In this document: positions 43,615 to 51,610 of the stretch, in pieces
How the letters are laid out: each line of letters opens with the position of its first letter
Position numbering within the stretch: position 1 is the stretch's first letter
Source of the DNA: Lacrimispora amygdalina
Lineage (GTDB): Bacteria; Bacillota; Clostridia; Lachnospirales; Lachnospiraceae
Direction: 5' to 3'
Length of the DNA stretch: 64,000 bases
NCBI RefSeq assembly: GCF_003432035.1
Contig: NZ_QOHO01000031.1
Location: 55,022-119,021 of the forward strand
Position numbers and translations under genes: made by a program
Notes under the pieces: model-generated
What the model saw: only the letters and a program-made list of their open reading frames with translations
What the model was told of the DNA's origin: nothing
Databases searched by the model: none

Positions 43615-44628
43615 ATGAATTACGACATTGAACTAAACGCAAATGACAGTTCGGTGCTTGAAACCCAGTATGCATTTACTCAGGGCGATTACGGACAGAT
43701 ACAATTTAGCATCAGAGTAAAAGCGGATGGTGCATATGTTACAAACGCACAAAGGGCATACATTGTCTTTACACTTCCGAACGGATACGTTGTCACAGGA
43801 GCCGATATGACTAAAAGCGTTGCGACATATACATATCCATTTCAGGGAAGCGAATTGCAAGTTCCAGGAACCATTGTGGCTGATGTTAAACTGGTTTACA
43901 CAGATGGGCAGATGTCATCTAATAAGTTTTCTTTTATTTGCCGATATGATCCATTGCATGACAAGTCTTTTAATGCCGGCCCTTACATCTCGCAGCTGCA
44001 ACAGATTGTTGATGATGGTCAAATAAAAATAAATTATTTACAATCTCTTATTGAAATATTGCAAGGAGAAGTAGGAGAAACGGGATTAACTAAAAATGAC
44101 TTGCAAAGTACAAGAGATCCAGTTGCGGTCGGATTAAAAGCTATTGATGCATATTTAGCACAATATATGTTAATTAAAGGTGATCTTGTAAATAACGCTC
44201 TTACGACAATCGCTGGTGTTGCTCCTCTTGATGCTGCAATGGGGAAGACTTTACAAGATCAGATTACTACAACAAATAGCAATTTAACAGGTTTAAGCAG
44301 TACAGTTGACTCATTAAGCACAGATATAACCAGCGGTATAAAGCCAGTTACAAACCGAACGGCAAATTTTGTAACAGATGGAACAGATTATGATACTTTA
44401 AGTCAGCCTGGGTGGTATTATATCTATTCAACGGTACATGCTCCGGCAAGCAATCTAGGCCGAGTATTGGTTAGAGTTGAAAGTATTTACGTTAGTGGTG
44501 TTTGGTATACAACGCAAAAAGCCATTGAATTATATAGCGTAGGAGCAATACAACCAAAAGTATATGAAAGGTGGGTAACTAATATAAATGATACATTTTC
44601 ATGGACATCATGGATACAGACGGTTTGA
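43615..44628 (+). CDS. Tail fibre with BppU-like N-terminus; 3' part in invertible position
   Basis: A 337-aa protein. N-terminal ~110 residues match BppU/baseplate upper protein style (VLETQYAFTQGDYGQIQFSIRV). A coiled coil follows (ITTTNSNLTGLSSTVDSLSTDI, ~217-238), then a pyocin-knob-like C-terminal domain (LSQPGWYYIYSTVHAPASNLG). From residue 221 (NSNL) the DNA lies inside a 15-bp inverted repeat whose other copy precedes an alternative fibre C-terminus on the opposite strand. The current orientation expresses this tip. Confidence 0.82.
   Translation: MNYDIELNANDSSVLETQYAFTQGDYGQIQFSIRVKADGAYVTNAQRAYIVFTLPNGYVVTGADMTKSVATYTYPFQGSELQVPGTIVADVKLVYTDGQMSSNKFSFICRYDPLHDKSFNAGPYISQLQQIVDDGQIKINYLQSLIEILQGEVGETGLTKNDLQSTRDPVAVGLKAIDAYLAQYMLIKGDLVNNALTTIAGVAPLDAAMGKTLQDQITTTNSNLTGLSSTVDSLSTDITSGIKPVTNRTANFVTDGTDYDTLSQPGWYYIYSTVHAPASNLGRVLVRVESIYVSGVWYTTQKAIELYSVGAIQPKVYERWVTNINDTFSWTSWIQTV
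44274..44288 (+). repeat. Left copy of a 15-bp inverted repeat (tail-fibre switch)
   Basis: AAATAGCAATTTAAC in the fibre coding sequence, reading N-S-N-L. The exact inverted copy is at 44983-44997. Confidence 0.85.
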
Positions 44629-44639
44629 TAAATGATTAT

Positions 44640-44997
44640 TTACTGACACAAATAGGTTACGGTCGCATAAGCATAATTGGCGGACGTGTTTGTGGCAAGC
44701 GTACTAATATAAACTATGTTGTTTGATGCATATAATAATCCAATCATAACACCATTGCTGGTGATAATTGTAGCATATACCGGTACCCTTGGATAAGGTA
44801 AATTTGTTATTATTGTTCGCCCAGCAGCATTGCCAGTATTTACAATCAATTCCCACAGTGACAGCGTTACTACATTACCCCTTTTAACCCATCTACACAT
44901 TCCCTTGACATAATCATCGGTTATATTTATATTGCCGCTTTCAGATGTACTTGTCAAAGTATTTACATTGTTACTTACAGTCGTTAAATTGCTATTT
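44640..44997 (-). pseudogene. Silent alternative tail-fibre C-terminal cassette (antisense)
   Basis: On the minus strand, reading from the right inverted repeat, the frame encodes NSNLTTVSNNVNTLTS (coiled-coil neck like that of the expressed fibre), then NITDDYVKGMCRWVKRGNVV...YAYATVTYLCQ and a stop at 44640, 11 bp from the stop of the forward fibre. It has no start codon of its own with an RBS; residues upstream of the repeat are junk. Inversion would fuse it in frame to the fibre N-terminus. Confidence 0.8.
44983..44997 (-). repeat. Right copy of the 15-bp inverted repeat
   Basis: GTTAAATTGCTATTT on the plus strand; with flanking AAC it forms the dyad GTTAAAT-TGCT-ATTTAAC, like a recombinase core site. 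Confidence 0.85.
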
Positions 44998-45045
44998 AAC
45001 GTAGAAACGGGGCTGTCCAAAAAACAGCAGAAAGGAAAAGATATT

Positions 45046-45213
45046 ATGGAAAAAATAATCAAAATGAAATTGGAATGTGATGGAATCAAAGAAACTTTAG
45101 AGAAAGCGAACCTGTTAAAAGAAACCTTGTTAGAGGCAAACCAGTTAGCAGATTCGCTAAAGGAAAAATTAGCTATTCCAAATCAAGGCATTTGTCAAAA
45201 TATTCATCAGTAG
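45046..45213 (+). CDS. Small phage protein, 55 aa, helical
   Basis: RBS AAAGGAAAAG; MEKIIKMKLECDGIKETLEK followed by leucine-rich heptads. Lies just right of the inversion site. Function unknown. Confidence 0.55.
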   Translation: MEKIIKMKLECDGIKETLEKANLLKETLLEANQLADSLKEKLAIPNQGICQNIHQ

Positions 45214-45241
45214 CATAAAGAAGTAAATAAACTCAAAAACC

Positions 45242-45264
45242 AGAGCCATGAGGCTCTTATTTTT
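45242..45264 (+). terminator. Terminator between tail and lysis genes
   Basis: AGAGCC / GGCTCT (45242-45247, 45252-45257) followed by TATTTTT. Confidence 0.7.
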
Positions 45265-45294
45265 ATGCCTGAGAATAGGCAGAAAGGAAATTTT

Positions 45295-45672
45295 ATGAAA
45301 GACAAATTAATCTTAAAAGATGGAACAACTATTGAACTTGAAGCCGCTGCAAGCCTGACTGGAATCACTACAATTTTTACTGACTGGACAGCCGCCGCCT
45401 CCGTATTGCCGAAACTGACACCGGAAAACCTTTCAAGTTTACAGGTACAGACAGGAGAAGGGCTTACCGTTGGAAATTACACTGATCTTGTGCTGCAGCC
45501 GGGATCATGGGAGGCAAAAGCGGACGGAGTGCATATCACTATCTCTTTGCGTGAAAAAACTGACATTGAAAAGCGTCTGGAAAATGTGGAAGAGGGACAG
45601 CAGACGCAGGACGGGGCCATCACTGATCTGGGAGAAACTGTTGCAAAGATTGCAGAAGGAGGGACGCTGTAA
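45295..45672 (+). CDS. Hypothetical phage tail-associated protein, 125 aa
   Basis: Start after AGAAAGGAAA; an in-frame ATG at 45265 overlaps the terminator. MKDKLILKDGTTIELEAAAS, with a C-terminal coiled coil (DIEKRLENVEEGQQTQDGAI). Common in this slot of Clostridia phages. Function unknown. Confidence 0.65.
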   Translation: MKDKLILKDGTTIELEAAASLTGITTIFTDWTAAASVLPKLTPENLSSLQVQTGEGLTVGNYTDLVLQPGSWEAKADGVHITISLREKTDIEKRLENVEEGQQTQDGAITDLGETVAKIAEGGTL

Positions 45673-45776
45673 TGGGAGAATTTTACGGAAAAAGAATTAG
45701 ATACAGTATCATGACAATTGAACAGGTGCCGACTTACTGGCTGGCGAAGACCGAAAAATGGTTAAACGAAAACTAG
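45672..45776 (+). CDS. CD1375/XkdX-like mini-protein, 34 aa
   Basis: Too short for routine calling. ATG overlaps the previous stop, RBS AGGAGGGA. Pattern YGKRIRYSIMTIEQVPTYWL is like the very small proteins (...G.rTieDVP...) found directly before phage holins. Confidence 0.6.
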   Translation: MGEFYGKRIRYSIMTIEQVPTYWLAKTEKWLNEN

Positions 45777-45790
45777 AAAGAGTGAGGAAT

Positions 45791-46237
45791 ATGAAAATGG
45801 AAAAGATTAAAGCGGGATTTATTACCGTGTTTGGTGCATTGTTTAGCTGGTTGGGAATACTTGCGATCCCAGTATTTATGCTTGTAGGCATGAATTTTAT
45901 TGACTACTTTACCGGACTTGCGGCAGCAAAATACAGGGATGAAAAAGTCACAAGCTATAAAAGCATTCGTGGAATCTACAAAAAAGTATTTATGTGGGTG
46001 CTGATAATTATAGGCTGGGGTATGGATATATTGATTAACTACACAGTAAAATACATAGGATTAGACATCAAGGTTCCTTTCATAGTAGCTACGTTAGTAG
46101 CTGTCTGGCTTATCTGCAATGAAGTCATATCAACTCTTGAAAATCTTATTGATATCGGTGTAAATATTCCACCATTTCTTATGCCGCTTGCAAAACTGAT
46201 TAAGGGTAAAGTGGAAGATAAAGCAAAAATAGAATAA
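45791..46237 (+). CDS. Phage holin (toxin secretion/phage lysis holin family)
   Basis: A 148-aa protein with 3-4 hydrophobic segments (FGALFSWLGILAIPVFMLVGMNFIDYFTGL; FMWVLIIIGWGMDIL; VPFIVATLVAVWLI). The NFIDYFTGL motif and length fit holin family 4. It precedes the endolysin and is closed by a terminator. Confidence 0.9.
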   Translation: MKMEKIKAGFITVFGALFSWLGILAIPVFMLVGMNFIDYFTGLAAAKYRDEKVTSYKSIRGIYKKVFMWVLIIIGWGMDILINYTVKYIGLDIKVPFIVATLVAVWLICNEVISTLENLIDIGVNIPPFLMPLAKLIKGKVEDKAKIE

Positions 46238-46245
46238 AATTAATG

Positions 46246-46268
46246 GCCCTGGGATTCCAGGGCTTTTT
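46246..46268 (+). terminator. Terminator between holin and endolysin
   Basis: GCCCTGG / CCAGGGC with a 4-nt loop followed by TTTTT. Confidence 0.82.
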
Positions 46269-46285
46269 CGATTGGAGGAATATAA

Positions 46286-47128
46286 ATGAGTGCAACACAG
46301 AAAAGACAGGCGGTATGTGACAAATACAGTATCATAATCGGGCGCAATATCTACAATCAGGATTTACGCGATTACTGCTATAAGCCATACAAAGACGGTA
46401 AATATTACAGCGATTGCAGCAGCTCTATATGCTACGCATACAAAGAGGCAGGGGAAGGATTTGGAATCCTAAATACAGCGGGGATTTTCACTTCATATAA
46501 ACTCACAACGGTTGATATCAACATAACAGAGGGCATACCGGATATTTCAAAACTGCGCCCAGGGGATATGTTAGAATTTGCTGGAAGTGATGCAAGCAGA
46601 CCATTAAAGATCGGTCATGTTGAAATGTACTGCGGTAATGGCATTATATGCGGGCATGGCAGCGGGAACCCGTCTTATAAGGATCTTGTGGCGTACTGCA
46701 AGAGCAGATACAACTCATGGGCTACTGGCGGTTGGCGCAAGGGGATTGTGTGCGTACGCAGATACATACAGGACGATGCAGCAGTACAACCTGAACCAGA
46801 AAAGCAGTCAGGCTGGAAACAGGAAACAGACGGATATAAATTTTATTTAGGGAACACCGGAGAGCCAGTATGTAATAGCTGGTATCTTGATACAGATGGA
46901 AAGTGGTACTGGTTTAATGCTGCCGGAATCATGGTGAAAAATGTATGGTATCAGTATAAGGGTGACTGGTACTATTTGGGACCGGACGGAGCAATGTGCA
47001 AATCTCAGCTTGTAGAAAACTCAGGTAAAATATACGCCGTGGATAACAATGGTAAGATGGTTACAGGTGAAGTATTGCTTACGACATTAAGTGACGGAGC
47101 ATTACAGTACACAGGATTAGCAGCATAA
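46286..47128 (+). CDS. Phage endolysin (NlpC/P60-CHAP-type + cell-wall-binding repeats)
   Basis: A 280-aa lysin. The N-terminal ~165 residues are a cysteine peptidase/amidase with nucleophile region YYSDCSSSICY and His in LKIGHVEMYCG. C-terminal choline-binding-type repeats begin around 180 (GWKQETDGYKFYLGN, WYLDTDGKWYWFNAAG, VWYQYKGDWYYLGPDGAM). No signal peptide, so release depends on the holin. Confidence 0.9.
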   Translation: MSATQKRQAVCDKYSIIIGRNIYNQDLRDYCYKPYKDGKYYSDCSSSICYAYKEAGEGFGILNTAGIFTSYKLTTVDINITEGIPDISKLRPGDMLEFAGSDASRPLKIGHVEMYCGNGIICGHGSGNPSYKDLVAYCKSRYNSWATGGWRKGIVCVRRYIQDDAAVQPEPEKQSGWKQETDGYKFYLGNTGEPVCNSWYLDTDGKWYWFNAAGIMVKNVWYQYKGDWYYLGPDGAMCKSQLVENSGKIYAVDNNGKMVTGEVLLTTLSDGALQYTGLAA

Positions 47129-47134
47129 ACAGAA

Positions 47135-47172
47135 AGAGGGTGAGCCGCATAATTGGGCTTACCCTCTTTTTT
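47135..47172 (+). terminator. Terminator after the endolysin (phage right end)
   Basis: AGAGGGTGAGCC / GGCTTACCCTCT followed by TTTTTT. Confidence 0.88.
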
Positions 47173-47327
47173 AGCGTTCGGATTGCCGAACGATTGAATA
47201 AAAACACTTAAAGTTTTTCTTAAAGTGATTAAAGTGACAAGGTGGTATTTGATAAAATGATAATTGCAAAAATGCAGTATTTACGGGCATAAAGTGACTA
47301 TGATATAATGCATATAATAAGGAAATA

Positions 47328-47372
47328 ACCTTGCCAAGGTCGGGGTCGCGGGTTCGAGTCCCGTCTCGCGCT
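47328..47372 (+). other. 3' fragment of tRNA-Gly(GCC): phage/element attachment site
   Basis: ACC-TTGCCAA-GGTCG-GGGTC, then the T-arm and acceptor strand ending CTCGCGCT, read as the anticodon loop (GCC) to the 3' end of tRNA-Gly. The 5' half is missing: the upstream AATA does not complete the anticodon stem. It marks an integration junction. GTTCGAGTCCCGTCTCGCGCT (47352-47372) is repeated at 61506. Confidence 0.85.
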
Positions 47373-47383
47373 CTAATGTTTAG

Positions 47384-47423
47384 TAGCGGAAACCTAGATT
47401 TTATCAGGGTTTCCGCTATTTTT
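47384..47423 (+). terminator. Terminator next to the attachment site
   Basis: TAGCGGAAACC (47384-47394) pairs with GGTTTCCGCTA (47408-47418), followed by TTTTT. Probably the original tRNA terminator or the end of plus-strand transcription into the element. Confidence 0.75.
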
Positions 47424-47438
47424 GAGTGTCTATCAGCC

Positions 47439-47457
47439 TGTAGACAGTTGTAGACAG
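47439..47457 (+). repeat. Arm-type repeats at the element's left end
   Basis: Two copies of TGTAGACAG (47439-47447, 47449-47457), period 10 bp, with a nearby inverted TGTCTA. The same motif is arrayed at the right end (61415-61458). Confidence 0.65.
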
Positions 47458-47458
47458 C

Positions 47459-48664
47459 TTACAAAGCCTTTGATATGAGGTCATATGTTTCTTTTTCGGT
47501 TAGGGGATTGTAGATATATCCGAGAGTGGTATTCAAGTTGCTATGTCCCAGTAATTCACGGATACAGTCCAGAGGGACACCGTTTGCATTTAGGTTGCTT
47601 GCAAATGTTTTTCTCATCTTATGGGTGGACTTTGTGAAAAGGCCCTGACGCTCTGCATACTTTTCCAGTACATAGGCAATCTGCCTTGATGTAATCCGGT
47701 TTCCATTTCTCATAAAAATAAAATTGCCCTGAGGGCCAATCCTTTTCAGTATGTCCATTGCCTTTGGTACGAGTACAACGAACCGATCCCAGTTTGTTTT
47801 GGTATGCTCTACAACCTCATAATGGTTTGTAGTTTGATTTCTGACTTCCTCACGAACAATATGTAAATGGTTTTCGCTATAATCATCCCACTTCAAGGCC
47901 ACCAACTCCCCCACTCGTAAACCAAGAAAAAAGTTTAATTTGACAGCCAGATATGCGGTATCTTGCGTTTCGGTATACATACGGTCAAGATAGAGGTTTA
48001 GTTCTTTTAATTCATCGGAATTATAAGTTTCTGTTTTTCCTGTTTTTTTTACCACTTGCTTGAACTTTACTAAAATCTGCACCTTATCCATCGGGTTACA
48101 CGTCAGATATTTCTTTCTAAGAGCGTATTCAAGCATACCGTTTAAGATGGTCTTTACATTTGTCCATTCTTTACGGGAAATATTAAATTCCCGGATTATT
48201 CGGTTACATTCTTTTTCCAGCAATAGCTCATCAATCTTTATAACCTTGTGATTATGTAAAATTGATGGTTCAAAGTATTTTCGGTAATGCTGCTCATGCC
48301 GTCTAATGGTGTTAGGGCTGTTTGTGACTGATTTTTTATAAGCCAGCCATTCCTCATAGAGTTCATGAAAGGTCAGTTTGTCAATGTGTGAATCGGAAAA
48401 ATAAATGGAAATCAGCTTATCCAGTAACTTTTCCTCTGTGGGTGCTTTGATATTAATACGCTTTCCGCCTTTGTCCCTATAGCAGGTCTGCCACCGTCCT
48501 TTCTCATGAGATGGAGCAGTAATTGCATAGGTATGTAATTTTTCAACCTGTTCTCTTTTGGTAGCCATAATCGTTTCAAGCACACTGTCTGCAATTATAG
48601 TACCATTTTCAAGAGCTTCTTTCAATAAGGAAAGTTTCATACCTTCTAAAATTTCTTTGCTCAT
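47459..48664 (-). CDS. int: Tyrosine integrase (Tn916/ICE type)
   Basis: A 401-aa integrase with an N-terminal AP2/arm-binding-like segment (WQTCYRDKGGKRINIKAPTEE, ~58-78), a SAM-like core domain (~95-185) and a catalytic domain: Arg250 (LGLRVGEL), Lys289, His348 and Arg351 (HKMRKT), His374, Tyr383 (GHSNLNTTLGYIY). The 3' end lies 87 bp from the tRNA-fragment att site, the usual arrangement. Confidence 0.95.
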   Translation of the reverse strand: MSKEILEGMKLSLLKEALENGTIIADSVLETIMATKREQVEKLHTYAITAPSHEKGRWQTCYRDKGGKRINIKAPTEEKLLDKLISIYFSDSHIDKLTFHELYEEWLAYKKSVTNSPNTIRRHEQHYRKYFEPSILHNHKVIKIDELLLEKECNRIIREFNISRKEWTNVKTILNGMLEYALRKKYLTCNPMDKVQILVKFKQVVKKTGKTETYNSDELKELNLYLDRMYTETQDTAYLAVKLNFFLGLRVGELVALKWDDYSENHLHIVREEVRNQTTNHYEVVEHTKTNWDRFVVLVPKAMDILKRIGPQGNFIFMRNGNRITSRQIAYVLEKYAERQGLFTKSTHKMRKTFASNLNANGVPLDCIRELLGHSNLNTTLGYIYNPLTEKETYDLISKAL

Positions 48665-48692
48665 ACTACTCCGTTTTCAGTTCCTTAAAATT

Positions 48693-49700
48693 TTATCTTT
48701 CAAAAGGGGTTAATGCTCTGGTAATCGGCATAAAGTCATTGCTGTAGTTTAAAAAATCATCAACGCTGTCATAGGTAATCACTTCATCTTTAGAAACATA
48801 ATGCTTCACCTTATGAATTCTGCGAAGAAAGGCGTGCCAGCTTTCTTTATCTGTAACCTGACGCTCTGCATATTGCTTTTCTAAATCCCAATTCGTTACA
48901 ATAAAGACACGGTTAAAGCATGCGTATTTATTACTATAACGGGCTGGTAAAGTGGCGGGATATATATCAAGATAGTTCAGCATTTCAGAAAGGGTAAGGC
49001 TTGATCTGAATTCTTCGAACACAAGAACAGGTTCACAGGAATAATGGTCAAAGGGATGGTTATAGTCTGTCACCCTATAAACGTTTGAATCTTCAAATTC
49101 ATCTAATATCCCTCTTGATTTCCCGGTTCCTGTGGCCCCGAAAACATAAGTGACCTCTAAATCCAGTCTGCGCTCTCCTTTAAACTTATCCTGTAAATAA
49201 GTGGTTCTTATCTTATCCAGTTTATCAATCTGCATGATGTAATCCTGATTAAGGCGAATGATTTCCGCATTGGAAAGTCCTTCGTCTACGATCATATGAT
49301 ATAAGTTTTCTAAGTTCTTATCTTTACCGAGGTTTTCGGGGGGCTTTTCTCCGAACTCTTCAAAGGTTCCGGGAATGGAAGTCTCCGCCTTATCTGTCTC
49401 CGCCCATTTTCCTGCTTTCTTTAAGTAATCAGTATTCTGTTCGATTGAACCGACCACAGCTTCTATATGAGCGGTGGGAAAGTGCTTCTTTATCGTGGAG
49501 AACCTTACAGGGGAGCGGAAACATATAAAAACATGCGTATGTGTTGTTCTCCTTTCCCCGATTTCATCAGACATGGCTCCATATTCAAAGGATTTGAAGC
49601 GTATTACCAAAAGCTCCTTGATTTTATCATGGGTGAAGCCATTATCAGCAGGATTGTTAATGGTTAGCTGATATTTACGGGATTGCTTGTCTTTTGCCAT
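48693..49700 (-). CDS. rep: CRESS-DNA-type replication initiator (HUH endonuclease + SF3 helicase)
   Basis: A 335-aa Rep. HUH endonuclease: motif I YQLTINNPAD (10-19), motif II THTHVFICF (His54, His56), motif III DYLKK (Tyr92, Lys95). Superfamily 3 helicase: Walker A GATGTGKS (188-195), Walker B VLVFEEF (225-231), motif C FIVTN (266-270). This is the Rep architecture of circo/geminiviruses and of bacterial pCRESS plasmids. Predicted to nick the origin hairpin ~360 bp upstream for rolling-circle replication of the excised circle. RBS (AAAGGA on the minus strand) precedes the ATG. Confidence 0.92.
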   Translation of the reverse strand: MAKDKQSRKYQLTINNPADNGFTHDKIKELLVIRFKSFEYGAMSDEIGERRTTHTHVFICFRSPVRFSTIKKHFPTAHIEAVVGSIEQNTDYLKKAGKWAETDKAETSIPGTFEEFGEKPPENLGKDKNLENLYHMIVDEGLSNAEIIRLNQDYIMQIDKLDKIRTTYLQDKFKGERRLDLEVTYVFGATGTGKSRGILDEFEDSNVYRVTDYNHPFDHYSCEPVLVFEEFRSSLTLSEMLNYLDIYPATLPARYSNKYACFNRVFIVTNWDLEKQYAERQVTDKESWHAFLRRIHKVKHYVSKDEVITYDSVDDFLNYSNDFMPITRALTPFER

Positions 49701-50060
49701 TATTGAAAGATCCTTTCTAATAAAATAATCTATGTAAAAATAAGCGCTTATTGATTAGTTATAAAGGGTATGTCTGTAGAAACAAACACCGTTCTCCTAT
49801 TGGTATTATCAGTATAATGCAAAATTTGTAAAAGCTGGTTCGTTGTTGGAACAGACGTGTGACAAATTAGAAAATTTGAAAAATACCTTTAAGTTAATTG
49901 GAGTTCCCATTATTTTGTATTGCAAAATAAATGAAATATTATTGCTATTTTCAAATTTATAGTGGGTTGCGATAGATGCGATTATGTCTTGTAACAAATG
50001 GAAAGGGCGGGAAATCCCATATTATAAGAGGGTTTCTTATGTCCCTTTTTATGCTATCTG

Positions 50061-50088
50061 TTCCAACGGGTAATACTTTCCGTTGGAA
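50061..50088 (-). other. Rolling-circle origin hairpin with CRESS nonanucleotide
   Basis: TTCCAACGG (50061-50069) and CCGTTGGAA (50080-50088) form a perfect 9-bp stem. On the minus strand the 10-nt loop is AAAGTATTAC, containing AAGTATTAC, which fits the NANTATTAC nonanucleotide of eukaryotic CRESS viruses. Nicking would be expected between T and A of TATT/AC. It is on the same strand as, and upstream of, rep. The rest of 49701-50170 is non-coding. Confidence 0.82.
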
Positions 50089-50107
50089 GTTCGCCTTACG
50101 GCTCACG

Positions 50108-50168
50108 GTCAAACACCGCAGGAATGGGTCTTTTGGCTTTGCCACGTCCCACCCCTGCGGTGTTTGAC
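50108..50168. repeat. 15-bp inverted repeat next to the origin (possible oriT, sso or terminator)
   Basis: GTCAAACACCGCAGG (50108-50122) and its exact complement (50154-50168), with an inner TGGG/CCCA pairing. It begins 20 bp after the origin hairpin and ends 2 bp before the stop of the ATPase gene. GC-rich and stable; no T-run on the minus strand. Confidence 0.75.
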
Positions 50169-50170
50169 TG

Positions 50171-50899
50171 TTAGGTATTATATTCTACCGCCCTCTTGAT
50201 GTAAAAGTCTATTTTCTTTATATTAGTGGCAGTAGGAACCACAATCTTCCGAAAGTCTGTTCCATTGCTAAGAACATATCCGGATCCCATTCCCCTGTCA
50301 TTCTTAATCTCTTCCCGGAAGTCGTTGAAAAACATTCCGATTACCTCTTTACTGGGATTACCTAAGGTAATAATCGTGTTAAAATTATCACGAACTTTTG
50401 GGAAATCTTCTGCTGACAGCCTCTGTTGTGCCAGAAGAACGTGATAGTTGAAGCTTCTTCCCATCATAAGAATGATAGATAGCTTCTTCCGGTATTCTTC
50501 CGCTTGTTTCTTGTCTAAATAATTGAGGAATGAACCCCATTCATCAAACATCAAAAGATGAAGGTTTCGGCTGAAATCAGGTCCGGCCTGCCGATGGAGA
50601 AAGCTATCATAAAAGGAATCAAATCCGGCCATACATGATTCAAACCGATAATATCGTCCACAATTTTTAAGGAAGGTGAAATCATCTCCCTTAAAGTCGC
50701 ACAGGGTAATTTCGGAAGTTGGCAAATACAGCCCGATTCTGGCTAAAATCTCCTTGACCAGATAGGTTTTACCCATGCCAGTGACACCTTGTATTGCCAT
50801 ATGTGGATTACTGGTAATATCCCAGTGAATATAAATGGAATGCTGGAGTTTCAGCATGTCCTCATCATAGACCAATGGAATTATCTGCTTATCCATCAT
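50171..50899 (-). CDS. FtsK/HerA-like DNA-translocase or coupling ATPase
   Basis: A 242-aa P-loop ATPase with Walker A GVTGMGKTYLV and Walker B LHLLMFDEWGS, then LLAQQRLSAEDFPKVRDNFNTII, which resembles the sensor/arginine region of FtsK-HerA proteins. Much shorter than FtsK (no gamma domain or N-terminal membrane part). The membrane protein encoded next (overlap of 1 bp) could supply the anchor. In mobilisable elements such proteins act as coupling proteins (TcpA-like). Confidence 0.85.
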   Translation of the reverse strand: MMDKQIIPLVYDEDMLKLQHSIYIHWDITSNPHMAIQGVTGMGKTYLVKEILARIGLYLPTSEITLCDFKGDDFTFLKNCGRYYRFESCMAGFDSFYDSFLHRQAGPDFSRNLHLLMFDEWGSFLNYLDKKQAEEYRKKLSIILMMGRSFNYHVLLAQQRLSAEDFPKVRDNFNTIITLGNPSKEVIGMFFNDFREEIKNDRGMGSGYVLSNGTDFRKIVVPTATNIKKIDFYIKRAVEYNT

Positions 50900-51549
50900 T
50901 AAAAATCCTTATCCTTTCGATTCCCCGGCTCCTTGGGGCCAGCCTGCTGAAACCTCTTCTGTGTATCTATCATGGCCCAGTTAAAAGCGTTCTCTGAAGT
51001 GACGGGCAAGAGAAAGAACTTCAGGAATTGGGAATTTCTCTGGTCAATACTTATCAGGTACAGCCAGAGCCCCTCCTGATTAAAGCGTGTTTGAATCGCT
51101 AATTCTAGGTCGGATAGTTCCATTGTGACTGGGAACTTTCGTTCAACCGAGTATATTAGTGCGGGTTCGGCTAGGTTGGTTATCACAGTGCATTTCTCGT
51201 AAGAATAAATGGAATTTATGGTTGTGGGATTGATACCCAAAGAAACTTTGTATTCCCTCAATATTGGAAGAAAAACTCTTGCGGTTTCCTCGTAAAGATT
51301 TATGAGTGACACCATTCCTTCCGGTTGGGTCTGAATCTGCTGTTCTTTATGGGCAGGAATATGATCGCTGGCAAGGGCCCAGACAAGCAAAGCAGTCACA
51401 GCTACGATAGGAAGAACTTTTTCAATAAAAAAATAAATCAGTATTCCTATGATAATAGTGGTAAGAATTATGAAAACTCCTATAATTACTTTTTCCTTTA
51501 ATGTATGATCATTCCAGTAATCCATAATTTTGTTAACATATTTTTTCAT
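50899..51549 (-). CDS. Membrane-anchored element protein, 216 aa
   Basis: Two adjacent N-terminal transmembrane helices (~20-40 and ~44-62: VIIGVFIILTTIIIGILIYF, VLPIVAVTALLVWALAS), then a ~150-aa soluble domain ending in GPKEPGNRKDKDF. Its stop overlaps the ATPase start, so the pair probably forms one membrane complex. Family not recognised. Confidence 0.7.
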   Translation of the reverse strand: MKKYVNKIMDYWNDHTLKEKVIIGVFIILTTIIIGILIYFFIEKVLPIVAVTALLVWALASDHIPAHKEQQIQTQPEGMVSLINLYEETARVFLPILREYKVSLGINPTTINSIYSYEKCTVITNLAEPALIYSVERKFPVTMELSDLELAIQTRFNQEGLWLYLISIDQRNSQFLKFFLLPVTSENAFNWAMIDTQKRFQQAGPKEPGNRKDKDF

Positions 51550-51610
51550 TGATTTTTTCCCATTAGGTGTGGTGGCCTGTTTCTAAAAAACAAACCACCT
51601 GATTTTGTAG

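Larger units (their letters stand above)
24380..47327 (+). mobile_element. HK97-type siphophage prophage, left end lacking lysogeny/replication genes
   Basis: A continuous plus-strand set runs from DNA methyltransferases through HNH, terminase, portal, protease, capsid, connectors, major tail, tail chaperone, short tape measure, baseplate/fibre, holin and endolysin. No integrase, CI/Cro pair, replication protein or antirepressor is present at the left, so the lysogeny and replication half appears deleted or the phage was joined to the chromosome by rearrangement. The right edge is a tRNA-Gly fragment at 47328. The left boundary is approximate (first phage-like gene at 24437). Confidence 0.8.

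Noticed and set aside
44998..45089. N-terminal part of the 149-aa minus ORF at 44640-45089 as a real gene start
   Set aside because: Translation upstream of the inverted repeat is hydrophobic junk without an RBS and overlaps the next plus-strand gene; treated as a silent cassette beginning at the repeat.
47328..47372. Intact tRNA-Gly gene
   Set aside because: Only the anticodon loop through the 3' end is present; D-arm and 5' acceptor strand are absent upstream.
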